In this document: in pieces, positions 26,554 to 34,927 of the stretch
Layout: the number at the start of each line of letters is the position of its first letter
How positions within the stretch are numbered: the stretch's first letter is position 1
Assembly: GCA_003282205.1 (NCBI GenBank)
Contig: QBZW01000006.1
Location: 1-64,000, forward strand
Reading direction: 5' to 3'
Source of the DNA: Pelagibacteraceae bacterium AG-337-G04
GTDB taxonomy: Bacteria > Pseudomonadota > Alphaproteobacteria > Pelagibacterales > Pelagibacteraceae
Length of the DNA: 64,000 nucleotides
Made by a program: the position numbers and the translations under genes
Notes under the pieces: model-generated
Database searches by the model: none
Seen by the model: the letters and a program-made list of their open reading frames with translations, nothing else
Told to the model about the DNA's origin: nothing

Positions 26554-27534
26554 TTATATAACTCCTAATTTTTTCATAAGAGCTGTCATTTCTTCAGTTT
26601 GTTTTTCTAAGAAAGATACAAACTTGCCCTCTGGATTATAAATATTAACCCATGCATTTCTTGCTCTAACTGTTTCCCATTCAGAAGTTTTTTGTACATC
26701 ACCTAACATTTTAGCAATTTTAGATTTATCAGCACTGCTCATTCCTGGAGGACCAAAAAAACCTCTCCAGTTAACAAATTGTACATCATAACCTTGTTCT
26801 TTTAGAGTTGGTGCATCTGGAGCATCTGAAACTCTTGAAGGAGCTGTAATACCAATAATTCTTACTTGGTCTCTAGCGCCCATAAGTTCACCTAAACCTG
26901 TTGAGATAATTTGCGTCTCACCAGATAAAAGTCCAGCTAAAGCTTTTCCTCCAGCATCATAAGGAATGTATGCTACATCATTTGGATTAGCACCTGCAGC
27001 TTGGAAAGCTAAAGCACCAATTAAATGGTCCATACTTCCTCTTACTGATCCACCAGCCATTTTAATTGAGCTTGCATCTTTTTTATATGCATTAACTACA
27101 TCTTCAAAATTTTTATATGGTGAACTTTTTGCAACTGCTATAGCACCATAATCTCCAATGACGCCAGCTATTGGCACAACATCTTTATAAGATAAAGTTC
27201 CACTGCCACTTACATAACCTTTGTGTCTTGTAATTGATCTTAAAACTAGTGGAGTTGATTGAACTAAGACTGTATTAGCAGGCTTATTATTTATCATATA
27301 AGCTAATGCTTTTCCACCACCACCACCTGACATATTTTCAAATGATGCACTTTTTAACATACCAGCTTTTGTTAAAGCTTCTCCAGTACCTCTAGCAGTT
27401 CCATCCCAACCACCACCAGCACCACCACCAATCACAAAATGCAATTTATCAATTGCTATTGAGCTAGTTGTTGTTGCTGAAAGTATAAGAATTGCTGAGA
27501 ATAAAACCGAAATTATTGATTTAATTAGTTTCAT
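26554..27534 (-). CDS. tctC: Tripartite tricarboxylate transporter binding protein TctC
   Basis: The periplasmic receptor (326 residues) of the TTT system (Bug family). The signal peptide is about 1-27. The first mature strand is unusual in being LHFVIGGGAGGGWDGTARGTG, a Gly-rich variant of the family's ligand loop. Later come KMAGGSVRGSMDHL and VAYIPYDAGGKALAGLLSGE, which match the conserved second ligand loop of Bug proteins, and the WRGFFGPPGM segment. It has a GGAGAT ribosome-binding site and a predicted promoter at 27567-27595. It is the first gene of the tctCBA-flavin oxidase operon. Confidence 0.93.
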   Translation of the reverse strand: MKLIKSIISVLFSAILILSATTTSSIAIDKLHFVIGGGAGGGWDGTARGTGEALTKAGMLKSASFENMSGGGGGKALAYMINNKPANTVLVQSTPLVLRSITRHKGYVSGSGTLSYKDVVPIAGVIGDYGAIAVAKSSPYKNFEDVVNAYKKDASSIKMAGGSVRGSMDHLIGALAFQAAGANPNDVAYIPYDAGGKALAGLLSGETQIISTGLGELMGARDQVRIIGITAPSRVSDAPDAPTLKEQGYDVQFVNWRGFFGPPGMSSADKSKIAKMLGDVQKTSEWETVRARNAWVNIYNPEGKFVSFLEKQTEEMTALMKKLGVI

Positions 27535-27566
27535 TATTTTATCTCCTATTATAATTATAATTAGTT

Positions 27567-27595
27567 ATTAAACATAAATTAAAATTCAGTGTCAA
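27567..27595 (-). promoter_or_regulatory. Predicted sigma70 promoter for the tctCBA operon
   Basis: On the minus strand, a consensus -35 TTGACA (27590-27595), 17-bp spacer and -10 TTTAAT (27567-27572). The same -10 hexamer and spacer occur in the dctP promoter at 9387-9415. An AT palindromic stretch (about 27549-27563) lies in the short leader. Confidence 0.65.
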
Positions 27596-27613
27596 TGAGG
27601 ATTTACAACTAAC

Positions 27614-28705
27614 ATGTTAAACGTGATACCATTTAAACGTCTATTAAATGAGCTTAGCATTAGTTATAAAGCTTTAATCATAGGAGTAATTGGAGGTTAC
27701 ATTGGAACTCTCATTGGTCTTCCATTGCCTTGGTTGCTAGGTGCTTTAGGTTTAAATCTCTGTATTGCTTTTACAAATTTTAAAATTGAATTCTCCACAA
27801 AATTACTTAATCCGGTTTTTCTGATGGTAGGTATTATTTTAGGCGGGACGTTGAATGTATCTTTATTATATAAAATTCATTTATGGATATTCTCGTCTTT
27901 AGCAATGGTTGTTTGTACTATAGTTAGCACTATTTTAGCAGGATATTATTTTGTTAAAGTTTGTAAATTTGATAAGTTTATTGCAACACTTGCAGCTCTA
28001 CCTGGAGCATTTGTTCCAATAGCTGCAGCACTTTTAGAGTATGGGAAAAAAGAAAATTATAAAAAAGTTTTAATTCCCCAGGCTACTAGAGTTATATTTA
28101 TTGTAAGTTTTGTGCCTATATTATTTATTAGTAATTTAGGTTTCTCTGAAATCGTAGGGTATAATTATGAAAATGTTTACGATTTAAAATATTTTTTAGA
28201 AATATTTTTACTAATAATTATTTGTTATTTATTTTCAATATTACTCAAAAAATTCAATATCCCTTCGCCTATACTAGTTGGGGCAATGGCTTTATCTGGT
28301 TTATTTTACACTTTTGAGCTTGTTAATTCTAGATTTCCAGACACAGTAATAAATATAGCATTTATTTTTTTAGGCACAGCTCTTGGTAGTAGATTAAATG
28401 GATTAAAGCTTAATGAATTATTCTTTTATATTTTTCATGGAATAATTGTCTGTTCTATATTGATTTTTGTTGCTATGGCCACGGCATACTTTCTTCATTA
28501 CTTAGGATTTGATTTTATTCCAACTTTTTTAAGTTTTGCTCCGGGGGGAATTCATGAAATGGTTGTCATTAGCGTTGCTTATAATATTGACCCGATATTT
28601 GTTAGTTATCATCATTTTTTAAGAATATTAATAATTGTGGCATTTTTACCTTTTTTGCTTAAAAAATTTGGCAGCAACTCAGTTAAAAAGACAAAATTTA
28701 AATAA
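27614..28705 (+). CDS. AbrB-family membrane protein (putative transporter)
   Basis: A 363-residue integral membrane protein of the AbrB/Gate-duplicated family (PF05145, once misnamed ammonia monooxygenase). Two related halves each start with a Gly/Pro-rich helix: GGYIGTLIGLPLPWLLGALGLN near residue 28 and NIPSPILVGAMALSGLFYT near 215. FAPGGIHEMVVISVAYNIDP close to the C-terminus is typical. It is divergent from tctC across 79 bp. Such genes are often found beside TTT transporters, so a transport role is plausible. It converges with and overlaps a TSUP gene by 8 bp. Confidence 0.88.
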   Translation: MLNVIPFKRLLNELSISYKALIIGVIGGYIGTLIGLPLPWLLGALGLNLCIAFTNFKIEFSTKLLNPVFLMVGIILGGTLNVSLLYKIHLWIFSSLAMVVCTIVSTILAGYYFVKVCKFDKFIATLAALPGAFVPIAAALLEYGKKENYKKVLIPQATRVIFIVSFVPILFISNLGFSEIVGYNYENVYDLKYFLEIFLLIIICYLFSILLKKFNIPSPILVGAMALSGLFYTFELVNSRFPDTVINIAFIFLGTALGSRLNGLKLNELFFYIFHGIIVCSILIFVAMATAYFLHYLGFDFIPTFLSFAPGGIHEMVVISVAYNIDPIFVSYHHFLRILIIVAFLPFLLKKFGSNSVKKTKFK

Positions 28706-29441
28706 AATCAAATATTAACTTTGTGCTACTGACAAGAATTAAAACATAAATAATGTTATAAAACAAATTTTCTTCTATAATTTTGAGCAATTGATATCCA
28801 ATAAATATTCCAATCAAAGCTAATGGAAAAAGGGATACTGATTGAAACAATGTATCAAAGTTCATCATTGATAGGTAAATATAGAATGGTAGTTTTATTA
28901 AGTTAACACAACTAAAAAAGATGATTCTAGTTCCAACATAAATTTCTTTTTTTAATCTTAATGGAAGTAAATAAAGACTTGTAGGAGTACCTCCAGCATG
29001 AACACAAAAACTTGAAAATCCTGCAATAGATGAACAAATTGCACCCTTGAAAAAATTTTGCTTGACCGGAACAGTCTTTTTTTTTTTAAACAAAAAATAA
29101 TGTCCGGTAAATAAAAATCCCATTATTCCAACTATTAATTTTAGTAAATCCTCTGAAAAATGATTGAATGTAAAGGAGCCAATTATAATTCCTATTGCCG
29201 CAAACGGGACAATTACCTTGAGTATACTAAAATTAAATTCTCTTCTAAAGCGGTAAACAGCAATCATGTCTGAAAAAATTAAAATAGGTAGAATAATTGC
29301 TAAAGCTTGCTGTAAAGGCATTACAACTGTCATCAATGGAACTGATATTAGTGATATTGAACCTCCTAAGCCAGACTTTGCAATACCGTACAAAATTATT
29401 GCAGGAACAACACTTACAAAAAAAAGGAAATTTATTTCCAT
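28698..29441 (-). CDS. TSUP (TauE/SafE) family permease, small
   Basis: A 247-residue permease of the sulfite exporter TauE/SafE family, with about seven to eight hydrophobic segments. The N-terminal half has GIAKSGLGGSISLISVPLMTVVMP, and the second half starts FFKGAICSSIAGFSSFCVHAGGTPTSLYLLPLRL, both matching the family's repeated ligand motif. It is distinct from the two other TSUP proteins in the window (3328-4158 and 58678-59763). It abuts the GT9 gene, its start coinciding with the upstream stop. The substrate is unknown. Confidence 0.85.
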   Translation of the reverse strand: MEINFLFFVSVVPAIILYGIAKSGLGGSISLISVPLMTVVMPLQQALAIILPILIFSDMIAVYRFRREFNFSILKVIVPFAAIGIIIGSFTFNHFSEDLLKLIVGIMGFLFTGHYFLFKKKKTVPVKQNFFKGAICSSIAGFSSFCVHAGGTPTSLYLLPLRLKKEIYVGTRIIFFSCVNLIKLPFYIYLSMMNFDTLFQSVSLFPLALIGIFIGYQLLKIIEENLFYNIIYVLILVSSTKLIFDFI

Positions 29442-30382
29442 TAATTTAAAGATTTTATTAAATATTCAAAAACTTTTTCAGGGGACAATTTATTTAAATC
29501 TGTTACTTGGATAGCTTTAAAATTTTCTCTCTCTATACTAACTTTATATGCAGTAGTGTGAGAACCAAATAGAGCTACTCCTTTTACACCTAAATGAGCA
29601 GCCATATGTGCAGGTCCAGTATCATTTGCTACAACGAAAGTACTGTCTTTTATTAATGTAGCAAGTTCAGAGATGTCTAAAGCTTTGTTTTCTTTTAAAA
29701 TTGAAATTGCATTAATTTCTTTTGTCTTATTAATTTCATTTGGACCTGGGGCTAGTATAATTTTATACTCATCTTTAAATTTATCCCTAATTAAATCTAT
29801 AAGTTTATTGTAATTAGGCCATTTTTTAGTCTGTAAATGTGGTGAGCAAAAAGGAAATAAAATTATGTATTTATTTAAATCAAATTCTTTTTTTATATTT
29901 TCAATATTGGAACAAGCCCAATTAAAATCAGGAAACATAGTGTATCTAGAACTAACTCCAGATGTTTCTATTTGATGTTTAAATCTGTCCAAAACAGGAT
30001 TTTTATCAAATTGCTCTTTTGACTGATCCTTTGGTAAAGTAGTTTCCGATGATGACCAAATTACATTATCTGCACTTGGAAATAGTATTCTTTTATAAAA
30101 GCTTGATCTTGAGGAATTTTGTAAATCAAAAACTTTTATAAATTTATATTTTTTTAATTTGCGCATGAGATTAAATAAATAAATCAGATTAAACCTTGAT
30201 AATCTCTTATCCAAAATTATGTCCTCTAAATATGGATTTTTTTTGAAAAGATCAATGTAAGGCTTTGATGTTAATAAATAGACTTTATCATCTTTGTGAA
30301 AATCAGAAATATCTTGAATTGCACCACTAGCTTGGGCTATATCACCTAAAGATCCATGTTTGATTATAAGAATATTAGACAT
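29441..30382 (-). CDS. GT9-family (heptosyltransferase-like) glycosyltransferase
   Basis: A 313-residue GT-B enzyme related to the ADP-heptose:LPS heptosyltransferases. The N-terminus NILIIKHGSLGDIAQASGAI matches the conserved GSLGD nucleophile-side motif of the family. The C-terminal domain has FPFCSPHLQTKKWP (donor phosphate loop) and FVVANDTGPAHMAAHLGVKGVALFGSH (donor-binding DTGPMH-type motif). It acts at the inner leaflet on lipid A-core or a related glycolipid. It is divergent from the DUF6165 gene by 32 bp; such genes are often neighbours. Confidence 0.93.
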   Translation of the reverse strand: MSNILIIKHGSLGDIAQASGAIQDISDFHKDDKVYLLTSKPYIDLFKKNPYLEDIILDKRLSRFNLIYLFNLMRKLKKYKFIKVFDLQNSSRSSFYKRILFPSADNVIWSSSETTLPKDQSKEQFDKNPVLDRFKHQIETSGVSSRYTMFPDFNWACSNIENIKKEFDLNKYIILFPFCSPHLQTKKWPNYNKLIDLIRDKFKDEYKIILAPGPNEINKTKEINAISILKENKALDISELATLIKDSTFVVANDTGPAHMAAHLGVKGVALFGSHTTAYKVSIERENFKAIQVTDLNKLSPEKVFEYLIKSLN

Positions 30383-30414
30383 ATTTTAAACAACTTAACA
30401 CACTATGTTTATTT

Positions 30415-30804
30415 ATGAATAAAATTCTAGTTGAAGTATCTGTTGGCGAACTTTTAGATAAAATTTCAATTTTAGAAATCAAAAAAGAAAAAATTAAAGA
30501 TTCAGATAAATTAATATTTATTAATGATGAATATCTAGTTTTAACAAAACAATTAAATGAAAACATGGATTTAAATGATGAATTAAAAAAACTTTATAAA
30601 GAATTAAAGGCAATAAATGCAAAACTTTGGGATATTGAAGATAATAAGAGAATGTGTGAAAAAAATAGTGATTTTGGTGAAAATTTCATAAAACTATCGA
30701 GAGATGTTCATTTTCTAAATGATGATAGAGCAAAAATTAAATTAGCAATAAACAATAAAACTGGTTCAAAGATAAAAGAGATTAAACAATACACAAACTA
30801 TTAA
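30415..30804 (+). CDS. DUF6165-type small protein (129 aa)
   Basis: A small, mostly helical protein starting ILVEVSVGELLDKISILEIKKEKI, which matches the family I know as DUF6165, often placed near glycosyltransferases. The rest is highly charged and helical with probable coiled-coil character (residues 40-80). No catalytic residues are evident. It is divergent from the GT9 gene and overlaps the nitrilase stop by 4 bp at its 3' end. The family label is from memory of the N-terminal signature; function is unknown. Confidence 0.78.
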   Translation: MNKILVEVSVGELLDKISILEIKKEKIKDSDKLIFINDEYLVLTKQLNENMDLNDELKKLYKELKAINAKLWDIEDNKRMCEKNSDFGENFIKLSRDVHFLNDDRAKIKLAINNKTGSKIKEIKQYTNY

Positions 30805-31586
30805 AGCATACTTGGAATAACTTTTCTTAAATCCATAGATATTTTTGGTTTTATATTAGAATAAATAATTCCTTTTCCTAATCTCTTAAGAGCCAATATT
30901 TTACCATCAGGCGAAATAATAACTGAATGTCCAAAAGTTTCTCTTTTAATCGTATTTTTTCCTGTTTGATTAGGTGCAAAAATATAACAAAAGTTTTCAA
31001 TTGCTCTTGCTTTTAATAAAGTTAACCAATGTCTTTGACCAGTTGTTTTAGTAAATGCAGATGGAACAGTTATAAAACTTAGATTTCTTTTTGACAATTT
31101 TCTATATAGTTCTGGAAATCTTAAATCATAACAAATTGAAAGACCTATTTTTCCCCAGGGTAATTTAGCAGATACTAATTTATTACCTGCCTTAAATACT
31201 TTGCTTTCCCTATGTTGTTCTTTTTTTGAAACTTTAACATCAAACATATTTATTTTATCGTAATAGGCATTTATTCTACCCTTAGGTCCAATAAGAATAG
31301 ATCTATTTCTTAATTTACTTTTTTCTTTAATGCACATTGAGCCAAGAAGTATCCATTTCTTATTTGTTTTAGCTATAATTTTTACTTTTTTTATTATTGG
31401 ATCATGTTTCATTTCATATGAATATTTAAATAAATTATTTTTGTCAGCAGACATCAGTGAAGAGGTTTCTGGTGTAATTATTAAGTCTGCTTTATTTAAA
31501 ATGGCTTGATTAATATAATTTACAATTTCTTTAAAATTTTTATTATAATCTTCCCCACTTGATAATTGAATACAGGCTACTTTCAT
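30801..31586 (-). CDS. Carbon-nitrogen hydrolase (NIT1/NIT2-like)
   Basis: A 261-residue cytoplasmic amidase of the nitrilase superfamily. The catalytic triad is Glu40 (ITPETS), Lys111 (YYDKINMFD) and Cys152 (LSICYDLRFPELYR). The region after Cys152 (VPSAFTKTTGQRHW, then ARAIENFCYIFAPNQTG) matches the NIT1/YbeM deaminated-glutathione amidase and NIT2 omega-amidase group better than N-carbamoylputrescine amidase. It overlaps the ABC permease gene by 4 bp at the end of the transport operon, so an amide or keto-acid amide from imported amino acids is also possible. Confidence 0.88.
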   Translation of the reverse strand: MKVACIQLSSGEDYNKNFKEIVNYINQAILNKADLIITPETSSLMSADKNNLFKYSYEMKHDPIIKKVKIIAKTNKKWILLGSMCIKEKSKLRNRSILIGPKGRINAYYDKINMFDVKVSKKEQHRESKVFKAGNKLVSAKLPWGKIGLSICYDLRFPELYRKLSKRNLSFITVPSAFTKTTGQRHWLTLLKARAIENFCYIFAPNQTGKNTIKRETFGHSVIISPDGKILALKRLGKGIIYSNIKPKISMDLRKVIPSML

Positions 31587-32260
31587 GTTTGAAATCCGTA
31601 TTTTTTTTCTAAAAACTTTATAATATTGTGAATTATAAATGTAATAAATAAATAAATTATTCCTGCTGTAATAAAAGCCTCAAAAGGTTTAAACGTTAAA
31701 ACATTTACTTTTCTAGCTTCACCCATTAAATCCATGATAGTTATAACACTTGCAAGTGAAGTACCTTTAAGCATTAATATTATTTCATTCCCATATGCTG
31801 GAAGTGATTGTTTTATAGCTATGGGCAATTGAATTCTGTAAAAAGTTATTTTTTTTGTTACACCTAAACTTTGAGCAGCTTCAATGTAACCTTTTTTAAT
31901 TGTCTGAAATGCTGATCTTAATATTTCGGACGTATAAGCCCCAGTATTTAATGAAAATGCAATTATTGCACACCAATATGGTTCTTTTATTATTACCCAA
32001 AAAAATGAATTTCTTAAAAACTCTATATTAGCTAATCCATAATAAATTAAATATAATTGAACTAGTAAAGGTGTTCCTCTAAAAAAATAAGAATAAGCAT
32101 AGGCAAACTTATTAATTATTGGATTTTTATTAATTCTTAAAATTGCAAAAATTAAACCTATTATTAAACCAAAAAACATTGATGATGCTAAAAGTTGAAG
32201 AGTGATAACTGCACCACTTAATAAGCTGGGAAAAATACTAATCATTAAATTTATATCCAT
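31583..32260 (-). CDS. Polar amino acid ABC transporter permease (HisM type)
   Basis: A 225-residue inner-membrane permease of the PAAT (His/Glu/Gln) ABC family with five TM segments. The EAA loop that docks the ATPase is GYIEAAQSLGVTKKITFYRIQLPIA. The N-terminal SGAVITLQLLASSMFFGLIIG and YFFRGTPLLVQLYLIYYGL segments are typical of HisM. It overlaps HisQ by 1 bp and the nitrilase by 4 bp. No ATP-binding subunit is encoded in the operon or anywhere in the window. Confidence 0.92.
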   Translation of the reverse strand: MDINLMISIFPSLLSGAVITLQLLASSMFFGLIIGLIFAILRINKNPIINKFAYAYSYFFRGTPLLVQLYLIYYGLANIEFLRNSFFWVIIKEPYWCAIIAFSLNTGAYTSEILRSAFQTIKKGYIEAAQSLGVTKKITFYRIQLPIAIKQSLPAYGNEIILMLKGTSLASVITIMDLMGEARKVNVLTFKPFEAFITAGIIYLFITFIIHNIIKFLEKKYGFQT

Positions 32261-32952
32261 CAGTATCCTTTACTATATTTAATTTCTAATTTATTAATTA
32301 AATTCATGCTTAAGTAAGTAAGTATTAAATACAAGACTGCTGCTATAGAATAAAAAAATAAAGGATCTCTAGTTGAACCAGCGGCAATATAAGATTGTCT
32401 CATTATTTCGACTAATCCTGTAACAGAAATTAAAGAAGTATCTTTTAAAGTTATTTGCCAAACGTTACTAAGGTTAGGGATTGATAACCTCAACATTTGA
32501 GGCAAAATAATTTTGTAGAATTGAATACTTTTTTTTATACCTAAAACTTTTGAGGCTTCAAATTGGCCTTTATCAATTGATAAAATAGCACCTCTAAAAA
32601 CTTCAGTTGAATAGGCTCCAGAAATAATACCAATAGCAAGGGCACCGGTTATAAATGCATTTAATTCAATATAACCATCATATCCAAAAATTGAAGCTAC
32701 ATACATTGCTGCTCCTGTACCACCAAAAAATAATAGGTAAATTATTAATAGCTCTGGAACGCCTCTAATAATTGTAGTGTAACAATTTCCAATAATATTA
32801 AGTGTTTTAATTTTAGATAGTTTTAAAGGTGTAAATATTAAAGCAAATAAAAAACCTATTGCCATAGCTGTAATTGATACGGCAATTGTCATTAGGGTTG
32901 CAAAAAAGAGTTCGTCTCCCCAACCCGTATCTCCAAATGAAAGTAGTTCCAT
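32260..32952 (-). CDS. Polar amino acid ABC transporter permease (HisQ type)
   Basis: The 230-residue partner permease. It shows the same architecture: LFFATLMTIAVSITAMAIGFLFAL at the N-terminus, YTTIIRGVPELLIIYLLFFGG (RGxPxLLxxYL motif), and the cytoplasmic EAA loop QFEASKVLGIKKSIQFYKIILPQMLR. It is separated from the binding-protein gene by 44 bp that contain a strong hairpin. Its ATG lies just downstream of that hairpin on the minus strand. Confidence 0.92.
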   Translation of the reverse strand: MELLSFGDTGWGDELFFATLMTIAVSITAMAIGFLFALIFTPLKLSKIKTLNIIGNCYTTIIRGVPELLIIYLLFFGGTGAAMYVASIFGYDGYIELNAFITGALAIGIISGAYSTEVFRGAILSIDKGQFEASKVLGIKKSIQFYKIILPQMLRLSIPNLSNVWQITLKDTSLISVTGLVEIMRQSYIAAGSTRDPLFFYSIAAVLYLILTYLSMNLINKLEIKYSKGY

Positions 32953-32954
32953 AT

Positions 32955-32988
32955 AGATTGGCGACTATATATTATAGTCGCCATATCT
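32955..32988 (-). promoter_or_regulatory. Intergenic hairpin between binding protein and permease genes
   Basis: A perfect 11-bp stem (32959-32969 with 32973-32983, 3-nt loop) extends by four more pairs past a one-base bulge (32955-32958 with 32985-32988). No U-tract follows on the minus strand, so it looks less like a terminator and more like a 3'-end stabiliser protecting the binding-protein message. In enteric bacteria repetitive palindromes do this after hisJ and malE. Confidence 0.8.
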
Positions 32989-32996
32989 AAAATTAT

Positions 32997-33824
32997 TTAC
33001 ATAGAAGCGTCAAAACCGAACCATTTAATGGCTAGTTTACTTATAATTCCTTCATCTCTTGCTTTATCAATAGCTGCATTAAAATCATTAAGAAGTTTAG
33101 AATCTCCTTTTCTGATTCCTACTCCAACACCATTTCCAAATGCTCCACCTGAGAAAGTAGGACCAGTCAAAACTACTGCTTTTCCAGATTTTTCTGCATA
33201 ATCAGTGAATGCAACTGCTGCCGCAAGAGCAACATCGCATCTTCCATTTGTCAAGTCTAGGTTAACTTCATCTTGAGTTTTATAAGTTTTAAGATTTATA
33301 TTACCGACGTCACCAGATTCTAAAAAATTTTGGTGAATTGTACCTATTTGTGTACAAACAGTTTTACCCGATAAAGAACTAGTTAATGTTTTAAGTGCTT
33401 TGTCAACATCAGAACCACCGATATTAAGGTTAATACCCTCTGGTGTGTTAATATTCTCAATGCTTGATCCTTTCATTACAGCTAAGGATGCAACTTCATC
33501 CGCATAACCTTGAGAGAAATTTATAGTTTTTAATCTTTCAGATGTGATTGACATTCCAGCCATTATTGCATCAAATTTTTTTGATGTTAGAGCTGGGATC
33601 ATTCCATCCCAATCTTGCTCAACTATTGTGCAATTATGTTTCATTATTTCACACAAAGCATTGGCTAAATCAACCTCAAATCCGTTAAGGTTGCCTGCTG
33701 CATCTTTAGAATTCCAAGGAGGATAAGCTCCCTCAGTTCCAATCTTAATTGAGCCAGCATTTGCACTTAATACTAAGAAAAAGGAAATTATAATTCCTAA
33801 TCCCAATTTTTTTAATTTATTCAT
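32997..33824 (-). CDS. Polar amino acid ABC transporter binding protein
   Basis: A 275-residue periplasmic receptor (SBP_bac_3). The signal peptide is about 1-23 (ending SANA). The mature start GSIKIGTEGAYPPWNSKDAAGNLNGFEVDLANAL is the classic family entry, with ligand-contacting residues in the YPPWN stretch. GMIPALTSKKFDAIMAGMSIT and the second-lobe LTNGRCDVALAA follow. Its signature resembles Lys/Arg/ornithine and opine receptors rather than glutamate ones, but specificity is inference. A strong GGAGG ribosome-binding site precedes ATG. speDE lies 58 bp upstream in the same direction. Confidence 0.92.
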   Translation of the reverse strand: MNKLKKLGLGIIISFFLVLSANAGSIKIGTEGAYPPWNSKDAAGNLNGFEVDLANALCEIMKHNCTIVEQDWDGMIPALTSKKFDAIMAGMSITSERLKTINFSQGYADEVASLAVMKGSSIENINTPEGINLNIGGSDVDKALKTLTSSLSGKTVCTQIGTIHQNFLESGDVGNINLKTYKTQDEVNLDLTNGRCDVALAAAVAFTDYAEKSGKAVVLTGPTFSGGAFGNGVGVGIRKGDSKLLNDFNAAIDKARDEGIISKLAIKWFGFDASM

Positions 33825-33882
33825 TTTACCTCCAAAATAATTATAATTATTATTTCACAAATTTAGTTAATTAAAAAGAAAA

Positions 33883-34926
33883 TTAGTGTTTTATTGAAGA
33901 TGAAAAGTTCCAGGAACAATCAAAGCTCGGAATGTAAACTCTTGATAATTTTGTATTTCCAAAGTTTTCATTAAATACGTTAAGCCAACTTTCGACTTGT
34001 TTAGGTTTTTTATCTTGGCTACCCACTTGTGCAGTAATAACTCCTTTTGGTTTTAAAATTCTTACAAGTGAATTCATATTTTTTGCAGCCAAATCGATGC
34101 AATATTGATCATCATTTAAATCAACATATATTTGATCATATGTATCATCTTTGACAGATTTAATACTCTCAAATGCATCTCCCCACACACATTTTACAGA
34201 GTTTTTCTCTGTAGCATTCTCACCTATTCTACCTAAATGCTTATCGCAGACTTCAACAACTTCGGGGTCTAACTCATACCAATCAATAAAACCAAAGTTT
34301 TTAGATATACACTCTCTTGCTACACCTCCATCACCTCCACCAATAATTGCGGCATTTTCCTTATTGGAGTTTAAATTTAATCCAGCATTAACAAAAGTAG
34401 AACTATAAAAGTGTTCATCTTTTTCTGCTACTTGGATTTCATTGTCTATAAATAATGCTTTTCCAAATTGTTCTAATTCTAATATCTCAATATGCTGGCC
34501 AACATTTGATTTAAAATTTTCTAACACTTTATTAACTACGTATGATTTTTTTAAACCTGGCGAGCTATAAATATCATGATAATGATCCACCGTATCTCTA
34601 TTAAATTCTTTTTTAACGATTCTACTATGTTCAATTTCTTCTTTAATAACATTTATTGCTACTGAGGGTGAAATTTTTGCACATGTAAAAAAGTCAAAAC
34701 TAATAATATCTTTTTCGGGAAAAGTATGGAAGCTGATGTGACTTTCTGCAAGAAGTGCAACTAGAGTAAATCCCTGTGGTTCAAATTTATATTTAGAAAT
34801 TTCTAATACTTTTACTTTTGCAATTTTTGCAATCTTGTAAACTAATTTTTCAAAAAAAACAGGATCATACTCTTTTTTTGTACCTATAATATCAAGTGTA
34901 ATATGTTCACCAACTTTTGTAGTCAT
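33883..34926 (-). CDS. speD-speE: Fused S-adenosylmethionine decarboxylase-spermidine synthase
   Basis: A single 347-residue chain with SpeD at about 1-105 and SpeE at about 125-347. In SpeD, ESHISFHTFPE (61-71) is the self-cleavage site, so Ser62 would become the pyruvoyl cofactor. FFTCAK holds the catalytic Cys82. SpeE has the GGGDGGVAREC methyltransferase-like nucleotide motif and an acidic ligand at YELDPEVVEVC. The aminopropyl-acceptor motifs are unusual: DEHFYSSTFVN replaces the common DE-x-x-YHE stretch, and VDLNDD replaces the DxxDP loop. The fusion would decarboxylate SAM and pass the product on to a diamine, releasing methylthioadenosine. It lies 1 bp after the class II aldolase gene. 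Confidence 0.92.
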   Translation of the reverse strand: MTTKVGEHITLDIIGTKKEYDPVFFEKLVYKIAKIAKVKVLEISKYKFEPQGFTLVALLAESHISFHTFPEKDIISFDFFTCAKISPSVAINVIKEEIEHSRIVKKEFNRDTVDHYHDIYSSPGLKKSYVVNKVLENFKSNVGQHIEILELEQFGKALFIDNEIQVAEKDEHFYSSTFVNAGLNLNSNKENAAIIGGGDGGVARECISKNFGFIDWYELDPEVVEVCDKHLGRIGENATEKNSVKCVWGDAFESIKSVKDDTYDQIYVDLNDDQYCIDLAAKNMNSLVRILKPKGVITAQVGSQDKKPKQVESWLNVFNENFGNTKLSRVYIPSFDCSWNFSSSIKH

Positions 34927-34927
34927 A

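Noticed and set aside
30801..31586. N-carbamoylputrescine amidase (polyamine pathway) for the nitrilase
   Set aside because: The residues around the catalytic Cys and the later blocks fit NIT1/NIT2 enzymes better, and the length is short for AguB. The nearness to speDE alone is not enough.
33836..33851. Perfect 16-bp palindrome AATAATTATAATTATT upstream of the amino acid receptor gene
   Set aside because: It consists only of A and T in a leader of an AT-rich genome, so a chance palindrome of this size is likely. A similar stretch near tctC (about 27549-27563) is also AT-only. Not called as an operator.
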